From NCBI RefSeq assembly GCF_002078875.1, contig NC_034409.1, positions 16,181,786 through 16,245,785 of the forward strand: a stretch of DNA of 64,000 nt, given 5' to 3'. This DNA is from Numida meleagris. Lineage: Eukaryota > Chordata > Aves > Galliformes > Numididae. The position numbers and the translations under genes are program-made. Under the pieces are notes generated by a model. The model was not told the origin of the DNA and made no database searches. It saw only the letters and a list, made by a program, of their open reading frames with translations. Positions 55,736 to 64,000 of this stretch are shown here, piece after piece; the stretch's first letter is position 1, and each line of letters starts with the position of its first letter.

Positions 55736-56548
55736 AGAATCATAGAATAATCCAGGGTGGAAGGGACCTATTAGGATTATGGAGTCCAACCTCTAGCTCC
55801 ACACAGGACCACCCAAAAATCAAACCCTATGTCTGACAGCATTGTCCAAATGCTTCTTGAACTCCTTGGGGCATCAAGTGATTGGGCTAGGGGCCGTACC
55901 CATCGCCCTCTGGGGCAGAATCTTTTCCTAACCCCCCGACCCTCCCCTGACACAGCTCCATGCCGTTCCCCCAGGCCCTGTCGCTGTCACAGAGAGCAGA
56001 GCTCAGCGCTGCCCCTCTGCTCCCTGTGAGGAGCTGCAGCCGCCATGAGGCCTCCCCTCAGCTCCTCTGCTCTGGGCTGAGCAAACCGAGGGACCTCAGC
56101 CATCCTCATACACCTTCCCCTCCAGATCCTTCACCACCTTCATAGCCCTCCTTTGGATGCTCTCTACTAGCTTTATGTCCCTCTGATATTGCGGCACCCA
56201 AATTGCACCCAGTGCTGGAGGTGAGGCTGCAGAGCAGAGTGGGACAAGCCCTCCCATTTCCTGGTGGCTTTGCTGGGCCTGGTGCGCCCCAGGGTACAGT
56301 TGGCCCTTTGGGCTGCCAGAGCTCATGTTCAACTTGCCATCAGCCAGCACCCCCAGGTCCCTTTCTGCAGGGCTTCTCTCCAATCTCTCTACCCCCTGTC
56401 TGTATGTACCTTGAGGATTGTCCCATTCCAGGTGCAGAATGCAGTACTTGGTTTGTTAAATTTCATGTGGTTGGTGATTTCTCAGCCCTCTTAATTTATC
56501 AAGATGTCTCTGCAAGGCCTTCCTGTCCCCTACTCTTTTGCCATTAGG
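55736..56548 (-). mobile_element. CR1 LINE fragment, longest copy in the window
   Basis: About 810 bases of CR1 in reverse orientation. The left edge has the terminal repeat (CAGAATCATAGAATAATCC) and 'ggtggaagggacct', then a GC-rich 3' UTR block, then the RT C-terminal coding part. On the minus strand the translation near 56383 reads SPAERDLGVLADGKLNMS and lower down a KLVESIQRRAMKVVKDLEG segment, the standard CR1 ORF2 tail. It is 5'-truncated, with a partially open frame of 95 residues interrupted at the left. Its GC content is clearly higher than the flanks. Confidence 0.95.
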
Positions 56549-58637
56549 ATATATATTTTTTTATATTATTTTCCCTGACAACAATAAGGCTAAGATATCC
56601 TTTGGATATGTGCTTTTAAGAGTTTTATGATCATTGTTTCTTGAACCAGATGAGACTAATCTTGATGAAATAATTGAGTTAAACACCAATATAAGAACAT
56701 GCAATTATGATATATTTGGCAGTTAAAATAAGCTTTTCATACAAAGCCAGGGGAATTTGAGTATGTGATGGTGGGCTGGAGTCCCTCCATATCTTCTGGA
56801 TTACATAAAAGTCCTCTGTCCTTGAAGACTATTGGCCTGTGTTCTTCTGTAAGTTAGTGTGTGCTTACCTGACACAGTAGGTAAAATATCAGATTTCTTC
56901 TAGCATACAGAGAGCTATGATCAACCCCTTGCTGTGCTCTACTGGAATGTGTGCTAACTTGAGCCATCCCCAAACATATGCGCTGGTGCTTTCCCATCTT
57001 AAGCCACCTTCCAACGATGCTTTTATGCTTCAACACTTGCTGAAATTCCATCTCAGTGGGTATAGTAAATCCCATCAGCTGCTTCTTACCAGTCTGTCAA
57101 AACTCTGCCTCGTTGTCTTATTTAGCTACTGTTTAGCTCATCCCATGTTGCTTTCATTTTCTTTTCCAATGAGGTTACTGCATGATTGTTTTCTGCTGAT
57201 TCTGCCAGCCGGTCACTAACTGTTTTCAAACAGGCTTGCCACATCACTTCAGAAATTCATGCTGTGCTCTTCCTCTCTTCTCATTCCCACCACATCTATC
57301 ACTGAAGCTAGGTCCCAGGTGGTTGCCTGGAAGCTTAAATAAGTCACTGTGCTTCGTGCACCATTTTCTAAGGCTTTATTTCCTCTCACAGTACCATACC
57401 CTCTTCACTTCTGCAAATGCAGGTTAAGCAGTTGAGTGGTAGACCTCGAGGTGTGACTTTAGACTTTCCTATTTCTTTGAATAGTTCAAAGTGAATTTAA
57501 TACTTCAGCTTCTACAAGCTCGTCAGAATATCCCGTATCTGGGAGGTCTGTGTTGGCAGGAAAACAAGAGGAAAGAAATGAAAAAGGAGAAGAGAAGGAC
57601 CAAAACCATTAATAGAGTACTTTAGGGAGATAGCTTAAGGAGTTTTAGATTTCTAAGGCAGTCACCAGTAAACAATGTTCTCTAGAATGAAAGCTGACTT
57701 AAATACACATACCAAGTTTCATATGCATTCTTGTGGCAATTCTTGTGGCAGGCAGGTTTGCTATTTCTGAGGGGAGAAAAAACATTGAAACTATAAGTGT
57801 CAGGCCCCCCAGCACCTCAAACCTCACTTGGGATCTCCATCTGTGAATGGAATTATGAAACATATCTGTACAGCTTGTAAGTTAAATGTTCACAAATCAT
57901 AATCAAGTGAAAAGATTTAACAGCATTTAGTACAGAAGAGAATATAAGCATTGAGCTAAAACATAAGAGACAGGAGATGTTTTGGTCTTGTTTATACGCA
58001 TCAGTCTTCTGTTTTACTGCTACTCTTTTTAACATGGGCACACAGATTCATCTTGAAAATTCTGTATGCTCTGATGAGCCATCTCAACATCAGTGCTATT
58101 TGGAGATCAAATCAATAAAAGAACTACTTATATAGGAAAACAGAACACAAACCCTGAACTACAGATGTAATAGTGCAAAGTATTGGAGATACTGAAAAAA
58201 TAGCATATTTACACAGCAGTTCTAGAGCTTGGAGAACATCTGATTTTTTTCCACTCAGTAGTATTTTGAGGCTGAGGGGGTAGCAAAGATTGTTAGAATT
58301 ATTACAGAATGTGATGATTCACATCACATGTGGCAGCTCTACATACCAGACATACATGAATCTGTGCCAGTTTCACCCAGAACACTGTATGTACTAAAGC
58401 TAGTGTTACCCAATAGAATTTTTAAGAACTATATGATACATGTTGTGGAGTTCCAATCTCTGAACTGTCTGCCAGTGTGAACAGGTTCCACTGCACTAGT
58501 GTCTTAGGAAACATTTACATTTCTTTACTTGCCTATAAAACCTAGAAAATTGAAGAGTGATTGCATGCTTGTTCTATTTTAAAGAAAAATCTAGGCTTAT
58601 AATTTTAGTATCCAGGAAACTGATCCTTACAACCCAA
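56549..58637. other. Intergenic DNA, no gene seen
   Basis: Unique DNA. Frames at 56854-57219 overlap on both strands and have no family motif. Nothing resembling the decayed exons found further right was seen. Confidence 0.5.
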
Positions 58638-58980
58638 TTATGAGACATGGTTCTTTTCTTGAAGGGGCTTCATAGCTTTTCCTTCATCCTGTAGGTGCCC
58701 CCCATTCTTGATGACAGCAGTAATTTCCAGTACTTTCCTAAGTACTTTTGTAGATGATAGTGCTCTTTGTTCCATGTCATCAAGCCAATATAGAAGAGAT
58801 TCCCCAAGGTAGGTCATTTAGCCATTGCTTTTCCTCACATCTCTTTCCTACAAACAACAATTTTTTTAATATCCATCATCTGAGACAATAACTGGGGGAT
58901 TTTCTCCAACCTTCTTACTCCACTGTTTCTCACTGTTTTGCTTCAGTTACAGCATAGTCCATGAGGGCTTCTGTCCTTCA
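58638..58980 (-). pseudogene. Decayed coding segment, unknown gene
   Basis: On the minus strand three pieces read like protein but sit in different frames. First, TEALMDYAVTEAKQ at 58974-58933. Second, GKRCEEKQWLNDLPWG around 58855-58802. Third, a 59-residue open frame from 58817 down to a TAA at 58638, containing ESLLYWLDDMEQRALSSTKV and VLEITAVIKNGG. Frame changes and stops lie between the pieces, so the segment cannot be translated as it stands. Composition (charged, coiled-coil-like helices) suggests a cytoskeletal or ciliary protein, but I do not recognise it. It may be one long exon, several fused exons of a retrocopy, or chance. Confidence 0.4.
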
Positions 58981-59168
58981 TTTTCTCCAATATCTAATGC
59001 AGTAAGTTCTTAATGGGGCAAGACATTGTGAAGGGAAAGGGAAAATTGTAGGAGTTACACTAATATGATTGGCAATATAAAAAAAGAGCTGTTTTCTTTA
59101 AAGGCTGCTGCTCTGTACGAAGAGGGCTGAAACATACTTTGTACCCTGTCTTTTCCTCCATGACTTAC

Positions 59169-59363
59169 CTTTTAGTATTGCTAAGGTAAATCTCAGAGAT
59201 AAGAGCCATCTGGGGCGACTGCATTAAGATAGATACTGTTTCCAGGGAGGATTCTGTTGATGGCATTCATGTAGGATGGTTTTCCATTCAATTAAATTAT
59301 CGTGACCAGTCTGCCTTTTTTATCCAAGTCATACAATTGGCCTTCATCAAAACAAATGGCTTT
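59169..59363 (-). pseudogene. Decayed exon with intact splice sites
   Basis: On the minus strand a 195-base segment (65 codons) lies between a good acceptor (TCATCTTCTTGCAG) and a good donor (AAAAG|GTAAGTCA). One frame reads KAICFDEGQLYDLDKKGRLV and, after a TAA, NGKPSYMNAINRILPGNS and YLNAVAPDGSYL. Four in-frame stops (TAA, TGA, TAG, TAA) prevent translation. Protein-like wording, length divisible by three and both splice consensus sequences together argue for a former exon rather than chance. The source gene is not recognised. With the segment at 58638-58980 it could belong to one dead minus-strand gene. Confidence 0.45.
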
Positions 59364-59910
59364 CTGCAAGAAGATGAGATCAACAAGTGACATGAAAAAA
59401 TAGTAGTAAGTCATACATGATAAATAAAGTTCCAGGAAAACTGAGGGTGCTTTTCACCACTGTTCCCAGGAAAGTTCAATTTATTTTTCCCCCAGGGACA
59501 GATACTGCAGCTCATGCAGTAAGGTATTGTTTTTGTCAATTACTGATGATAATGATGCATATTTCTGAGCTGTTGAATTATACTTGAATTATATTTCTTG
59601 GTTACTAAGCAAAAATAGGATTGATATTTTATTTTTTAACGTGCTTTTTAAGCTGGTTGGATTCAAGAACAAGCTTGTTTTCTATAATTGTCTAAAAATA
59701 GAATCATGATTAATCTGTAAAATTCCATTTATTATTGGTAAACATTCTATTCATAAATATGTTTTTGTGGACTTCTTTCAGTATTGCATTGTAACAAATT
59801 CATGCTTAATAATTGCCTAAGTTGATAGTTTGCCTATCGGGAACTGAACTAGTTATTTTTCTCAAGTTGAAATGTCAAGTTAGAAGGAGTCTTTTACTCC
59901 TTAATTGAAG

Positions 59911-59956
59911 ATACTTCTTAAAGGAACGCTAGAGAGGAAGGAGTCGCTACTGGACA
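59911..59956 (+). pseudogene. Possible decayed exon, plus strand
   Basis: After a pyrimidine-rich stretch ending in AG at 59909-59910, one frame reads ILLKGTLERKESLLD and runs to a GTAAGTGG donor-like site at 59957. It is only 46 bases, so chance is a real alternative. It is listed because it lines up with three other protein-like plus-strand segments just downstream. Confidence 0.25.
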
Positions 59957-60031
59957 GTAAGTGGAGGAAGATTGCATTAAGAAGCAATTATTTATCTCTA
60001 TATGATAGAACTAATTTACATCTGTTCACAG

Positions 60032-60082
60032 CCAGTGGGTGGCTGATTTTGAGAGAGCCACAGAACTAGACCTTTAAAGAGA
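60032..60082 (+). pseudogene. Possible decayed exon, plus strand
   Basis: A TCTGTTCACAG acceptor is followed by a frame reading QWVADFERATELDL and then TAA. There is no clear donor. The wording is acidic and helical. It may be a piece of the same dead gene as the neighbouring plus-strand segments. Confidence 0.25.
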
Positions 60083-60449
60083 ACCTAAGCCATCTGTAGC
60101 AGCATAGCACCACTTTAAGGCATTTTGCCTATTACATACTGAAAGAAGCATTCATGGCTTACTGGCCTTTAGGTGGCCTGAAGATCATATGGTGAACTTG
60201 TATCCAAGCTTATTGTTAAGCAGTATGTACTTATGCCAAATCATTAATACACTGTTTGGATTGCTTTTTCTCTCCATATCATCTTTGGCAGAAACTGGAG
60301 TGAAATGGTAACTTAAAAGCTTGTGAATATGGAGGATAGGAAATGACTTAAATTTGTAAGGATAGGTGTGTTAATAATGAAAAATAGAAGTGAAGTTTGG
60401 AAAATGGTAGAAATATAATTTAAAGTGTTTCTGTCCTCATGTCATACAG

Positions 60450-60530
60450 TTCTCAGGGACCAGAACAGTACAACAGTTGATGACCTAATTTTTAAATGAT
60501 CTCTGGTGTTGATCACATTTGGCCTGGTCT
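60450..60530 (+). pseudogene. Possible decayed exon, plus strand
   Basis: Lies between a strong acceptor (TTCTGTCCTCATGTCATACAG) and a donor-like TCT|GTAAGAAA. The length is 81 bases. One frame reads LRDQNSTTVDDLIFK and then TGA. The phase at its end does not match the start of the next plus-strand segment without an indel, which fits decay, or chance. Confidence 0.28.
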
Positions 60531-60781
60531 GTAAGAAAATGCTGAACTCCCTGTAAAGAAACTGTGGACTGACTTCCTATTAAAACCTGATCACTTCCCT
60601 TGGTATCTTAGTGAGTTCTGATTTTTTTTTTAATGCTTTGTCTCAGCTATAGAAGCTTAGCTTTCTGAAAAGTATAGCATAAATAGCTGTCTTGATACAC
60701 TCCTTGAATAGCAAATAGGTATATTTTGTCACATGAATGTTTTTATACTAGCATATAACTTACAGTGTTCTGTCATTGCAG

Positions 60782-60904
60782 AGTTTGCCTCCTAAACTTC
60801 TAGAGGAAGTTAAACTTGCTCATACCAAATCTGTACATGAATTTCGACACATGGAGAACAGCAGTAAAAGAGATTTATACTCAGAGTTTATTACAGATGA
60901 ATAG
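60782..60904 (+). CDS. Terminal-exon candidate, unknown gene
   Basis: Directly after a good acceptor (GTGTTCTGTCATTGCAG) a frame of 40 codons plus TAG reads SLPPKLLEEVKLAHTKSVHE, then FRHMENSSKRDLYSEF. It has no stop and its length is divisible by three. The composition is helical and charged, typical of a coiled-coil C-terminus. It could be the last exon of a gene whose upstream exons lie at 59.9-60.5 kb (all of which look damaged), or the sole clean remnant of a dead gene. I could not assign a family. No AATAAA lies within 300 bases downstream. Confidence 0.35.
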   Translation, partial: SLPPKLLEEVKLAHTKSVHEFRHMENSSKRDLYSEFITDE

Positions 60905-62352
60905 AGTCATGCTGGAATCAGGCTAGAAAAGGTATGCTTACTGGTAATAAGTCCTCTGTTTAAAGTGGCAAGTCCCAAGTTAGACAGGATATGTGATATG
61001 CAAGCAGAACAAAAAAATTTACTGAGGCAATGAAGTGAGTATAGTTTCCAGAAGGATTTTCAAGGGAGTGCTGAAGAGTTAGTCGTTCACCTCCAGATGA
61101 AGTTCAGCAAGAGTTGGTTGCCAAAGTCCCTTAAGCTTTCTTATACGCAGTATAACTTTTTTTCATGCAGTAACTCTACTGGAACTTATTTACCATCACC
61201 GAGAAAGGCTCATCCCTTTTTTTTCCACTTTCCTTTATATTAGATGGCATAATTTCTTGGCTTTATTAGTTAATGAAGGTGAATGTCTTTCATGTTTACG
61301 ATGCAATTGTGTTCTTTGTTTTGATCACATTATGGAAATGAAAGTGTCCCTATTATATTGTCTGCAGGCTCCTTAACAAAAGTGTGCATTACCAGAGTCA
61401 GGCTTCTTTTCAGTGTGGGAGAAGATTATTTGCTTCAGAGATATTCTCATTGTTATCAACAAAATTTATAGGCAGTTTGGGATCTACAATTCTTTTTGTT
61501 CAATTCCAGATGGTTTTTAAAGATTGTAACTTAAGACTTGCAGATCACATTGATTCCTTTCTCTCTTCAAGGTCAAATTTCACAGACTTTGCTCTGTGGC
61601 CCTCTTTGTACTTGCAGCCACTACTGGGCTTTTTCAGGCTGCAAACTGGGAAGGTTCAGCTGTACAAGAAGAAGAACTATGCAACAGGGGATGTATAAAA
61701 TGTATATTTTACATGCTGCTATTGGGAAGATGTATGGCCTCAGCATGGCTGTTGGTTGACTGACCACTAAGCTCCTTCAATAAGAATATCAAGATGTTTA
61801 TGCTGGAACATCCTACGGATGTGCAGAGATTGATCTTTTATAACTCTTGAGGAAGTGCTGTGTAGGTATGACCATGCCCAAGTGGTCTCCATGGCTAATT
61901 TACCTGCAGGATATCTCCCCTGTCACTGTGCATTCTCTGACTACTCCATGCATTCCTGCAATGAGATAAGGTTGGATAGCAAGGTATGTGTACAACCTAT
62001 GGCTTTTCCTTTCAAGATGCAAGAAGGGCTCTGGTGCTACTTGCACTGGGGTGATGGGGAGTTATAGGGAGCCTAAGTTCAGGCTGAATGCTGGTTACCT
62101 GAAACAAAAAATCTGAACATAATACACTGGATTCTGAGGGCCTTTGAAGCTCCATGGTGTGGAGTTGCTATCTCTTACCGCACCTTCTTTGGCTAGCATA
62201 CATGCGCATGTTGTGTGTGTGCACATCTGCATGTGAAGGAAGATCCCCATGGCAAAGCTCTGTGAAAAGCAGGGGAGCAGCCTCAATTGTCCTGCGCCAT
62301 AGCACAGAGCTCTTTTGTTATGAGGTCGCTGATCTGTGGTGGACCAGATATA
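60905..62352. other. Intergenic DNA, no gene seen
   Basis: Unique DNA. The 104-residue plus frame at 61384-61698 has no recognisable domain and no splice support. There is no sign of an LTR or gag upstream of the CR1 and DIAPH2 copy. Confidence 0.5.
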
Positions 62353-62537
62353 GAATCACAGAATCATAGAATGGCTTGGGTTGGAAGGGACCTCAAGGAT
62401 CATCAGGCTCCAACCCCCCTGCCATAGGCAGGGCCACCAACTTCCATATCTAATACTAGACCAGGCTGCCCAGGGCCCCATCTAACCTGGCCTTGAATAC
62501 ATCCAGGGATGGGGCATCCACAGCCCCTCTGGGCAGC
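62353..62537 (-). mobile_element. CR1 LINE fragment abutting the DIAPH2 copy
   Basis: Reverse-oriented CR1 3' end. It starts with GAATCACAGAATCATAGAATGG (terminal repeat), then 'gggttggaagggacctcaag', 'ctgcccagggccccatctaa' and 'cagcccctctgggcagc'. It stops abruptly at 62537, where the normal CR1 sequence would continue into 'ctgttccagtgcc'. The right edge is therefore either its own 5' truncation point or the place where the DIAPH2-containing insertion broke it. It is well preserved compared with most copies in the window. Confidence 0.95.
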
Positions 62538-62577
62538 AATGAGTCCCCGGGCCCTAGCAGGATGAACATGAAATGGA

Positions 62578-63297
62578 GTGGGCACTCTTCGGAAGACTCG
62601 GAACAGGCCTAAGCTGCATGACAGAATAACGTGCTTCAGAAAATCAGCTGTGAGAGAAGAAGAACCTCTAATTCAGCATCCTATTGACACTCAACCTACT
62701 AGAAGTGAAATTCCACTTGCCCAGGCACTTGTTGATGAATGTTGCATGAACTTATCAGAAAAAGAAGTTATGGATGTCTTTGAGAAAATGATGGAAGACA
62801 TGAATCTAAATGAAGACCGTAAATCTCCTTTAAGAGACAAGGATTTGTCCACAAAACATGAGATGGTTGACAAGTACATTTCTGCAACTGCCAAATCTGG
62901 TAGACTGAAAAACAGCAAACATGAATGCACCCTGTCCTCGCAAGAGTACATTCATGAATTGTGATCTGAAATTACTGAGGAAAAGCTTCTTAACTGTCTT
63001 GAGTCTTTGCGAGTGTCTTCAGCCATCTACCCAATTAGCTGGGTTAACAGTTTTGGACATGAAGGCCTTGGACTTCTGTTGGATGCCTTGGAAAGGCTTC
63101 TGGACAAGAAACAGCAAGAAAATATTGATGAGATGAATCAACATAAACTTATCCAGTGCCTCAAAGCATTTATGAACAGTAAATATGGATTGCAAAGGAT
63201 TCTAGGAGATGTAAGAAGTCTCTTACTGTTATCAAGAGCAATTGATCCAAAGCAACCGTACATGATGACAGAAACAGTGAAAATACTTTCTGTTATA
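62578..63297 (+). pseudogene. DIAPH2: DIAPH2 retrocopy, N-terminal region, broken
   Basis: An intronless copy of part of Diaphanous-related formin 2, which nucleates actin under Rho-family GTPases. The frame, read from about 62595, shows NRPKLHDRITCFRKSAV, LIQHPIDTQ, NLSEKEVMDVFEKMMEDMNL, ISATAKSG, NSKHECTLSSQEYIHEL, then an in-frame TGA at 62962-62964 where DIAPH2 has arginine. It continues LLNCLESLRVS, WVNSFGHEGLGLLLDALE, QCLKAFMNSKYGLQRILGD, AIDPKQPYMMTETVKILS. This covers the N-terminal GTPase-binding region and the start of the FH3/armadillo region; the rest (FH1, FH2, DAD) is missing. About a dozen codons between RPKL and DRIT are absent relative to the human protein as I remember it. 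Those formin exons are normally small, so an uninterrupted 700 bases means reverse-transcribed mRNA. DIAPH2 rather than DIAPH1 or DIAPH3 is chosen from the HECTLSSQEY and QRILGD wording. Confidence 0.88.
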
Positions 63298-63536
63298 TAC
63301 TCAGATTTGCATGGTATGGGCTCAGCAGCCCCAGTAACTTTAGAAGAGCATAAACACACCTTACCCTGGGAAATCCTGATGGTGCCCAGAGACACAGACA
63401 TGCAAGGAGATGCAGGAAGCACTGTCATGGATGTGACAGCAGCATTTAGCCTTCAGCAACAAAAGCCGTTTAAGAAACATCTTTTCCTGTTTTGCTGTAG
63501 TAGCACCCACATTAACGACATAGTCTGTTGTAATTA
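63298..63536 (+). other. Unassigned junction sequence between DIAPH2 copy and ERV
   Basis: The DIAPH2 resemblance ends at about 63297. From there the same reading frame stays open for 79 more codons to TAG at 63535-63537, reading HTLPWEILMVPRDTDMQGD and AAFSLQQQKPFKKHLF among others. I recognise neither DIAPH2 nor RT in any frame. The ERV frame has several stops here, ending with TAA at 63531. It could be ERV-derived non-pol sequence, a different mRNA segment, or pre-existing genomic DNA. Confidence 0.5.
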
Positions 63537-64000
63537 GGCGGTTGCGAGGACCCAGCCCAGGCCATTGAAATAGCTGTTTGTCGGTGTGAGGAGGGAGCTG
63601 CTGCCGTGCTAGGCCACTCTCTCAGTGCCAAACCACAACCGTTGTGGTGGTTGTTTTCTGTGCAACCCACGCGTGCCTATACTTCTTGGCTCGAGATTCT
63701 GGCAATGCTGCTTAGAAAAACTCGATTGTTTTCGCTACGAGCCCTAGCAAGGGAGCCTGATGTGATACATTTACAGGGCCTGTTTTGCAATGTACAGCCG
63801 CTCCCTGAAGTCCTTCTTGCAGCATTACAAGATTTTGGGGGGAAAATTGTTTATTCTGACTCACTGCCTATTTTTAATTTAGCAAGACCCCTCAGTATCT
63901 CTCTCCAAATTCGTGTTCAGACTTCCCCGTTGGATGGGCCTACATTATTTACAGACGCTTCTTCAATTACTGGCCAGGGGGCAGTGGTCTGGCAGAGTTC
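63537..64000 (+). mobile_element. pol: Class II endogenous retrovirus pol fragment (RT connection and RNase H start)
   Basis: One frame is open from 63534 to the window edge, about 155 codons without a stop. It begins GGCEDPAQAIEIAVCRCEEG, passes a SWLEILAMLLRKTRLFSLRA block and an AREPDVIHL block (typical of the RT thumb/connection in class II, betaretrovirus-like elements), then DFGGKIVYSDSLPIF, and ends in PLDGPTLFTDASS with GAVVW. The aspartate at 63954-63956 is the first catalytic RNase H residue. The polymerase palm with its YxDD motif is not present upstream, so pol is 5'-truncated at the junction. The rest of pol and any env and 3' LTR lie beyond the window. The uninterrupted frame suggests a fairly young insertion. 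Class assignment is from motif wording only. Confidence 0.88.

Noticed and set aside
61384..61698. Plus-strand frame of 104 residues upstream of the DIAPH2-ERV unit
   Set aside because: Checked as a possible gag or env piece; no zinc knuckle, capsid motif or membrane-fusion pattern seen.
60905..62352. 5' LTR or gag of the ERV
   Set aside because: Looked for TG...CA-bounded LTR, primer-binding site and gag wording left of the CR1; none found.
1..64000. CRISPR arrays, operons, tRNA or rRNA genes
   Set aside because: No regularly spaced repeats, no polycistronic layout, and no tRNA cloverleaf boxes or rRNA signatures; the DNA is vertebrate nuclear.

Overview
The window is vertebrate nuclear DNA from a bird, most likely a galliform such as chicken. 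Three things point there. Ten CR1 LINE fragments are scattered through it, several ending in the CR1-specific ATTCTATG-type short repeat. Primate or rodent SINEs and L1 are absent. A class II (betaretrovirus-like) endogenous retrovirus of the avian kind is present. The species call is inference; 'bird' is well supported. The DNA is mostly AT-rich, non-coding and low in repeats.

Layout. Bases 1-11167 are the last intron of TBC1D22A (+ strand). Its final coding exon is 11168-11296, with a near-canonical C-terminus and stop, and it is the only secure protein-coding exon in the window. Candidate 3' UTR follows, with poly(A) signals from about 11.4 to 14.3 kb. From about 14.3 to 58.6 kb I see no gene. 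This gene-poor stretch holds CR1 copies at 18.8, 27.7, 28.8, 44.6, 51.7, 53.8 and 55.7 kb, an ERVL-like solo LTR around 38.7-39.2 kb, and simple repeats.

From 58.6 to 60.9 kb short segments look like decayed exons. Two on the minus strand have intact-looking splice sites or protein-like frames but carry stops and frameshifts. Four on the plus strand end in a clean 41-codon terminal-exon candidate. I could not assign either set to a known gene.

The right end (62.35-64.0 kb) is the most interesting part. A truncated CR1 abuts an intronless copy of the N-terminal GTPase-binding/FH3 region of the formin DIAPH2. The copy is broken by one in-frame TGA and runs through about 240 bases of unassigned DNA into the RT-connection/RNase H part of a class II ERV pol in the same orientation. 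That pol frame is open to the window edge. The arrangement resembles an LTR-element-mediated retrocopy or a host-mRNA capture by a retrovirus, which would be notable because CR1 makes very few processed pseudogenes in birds.
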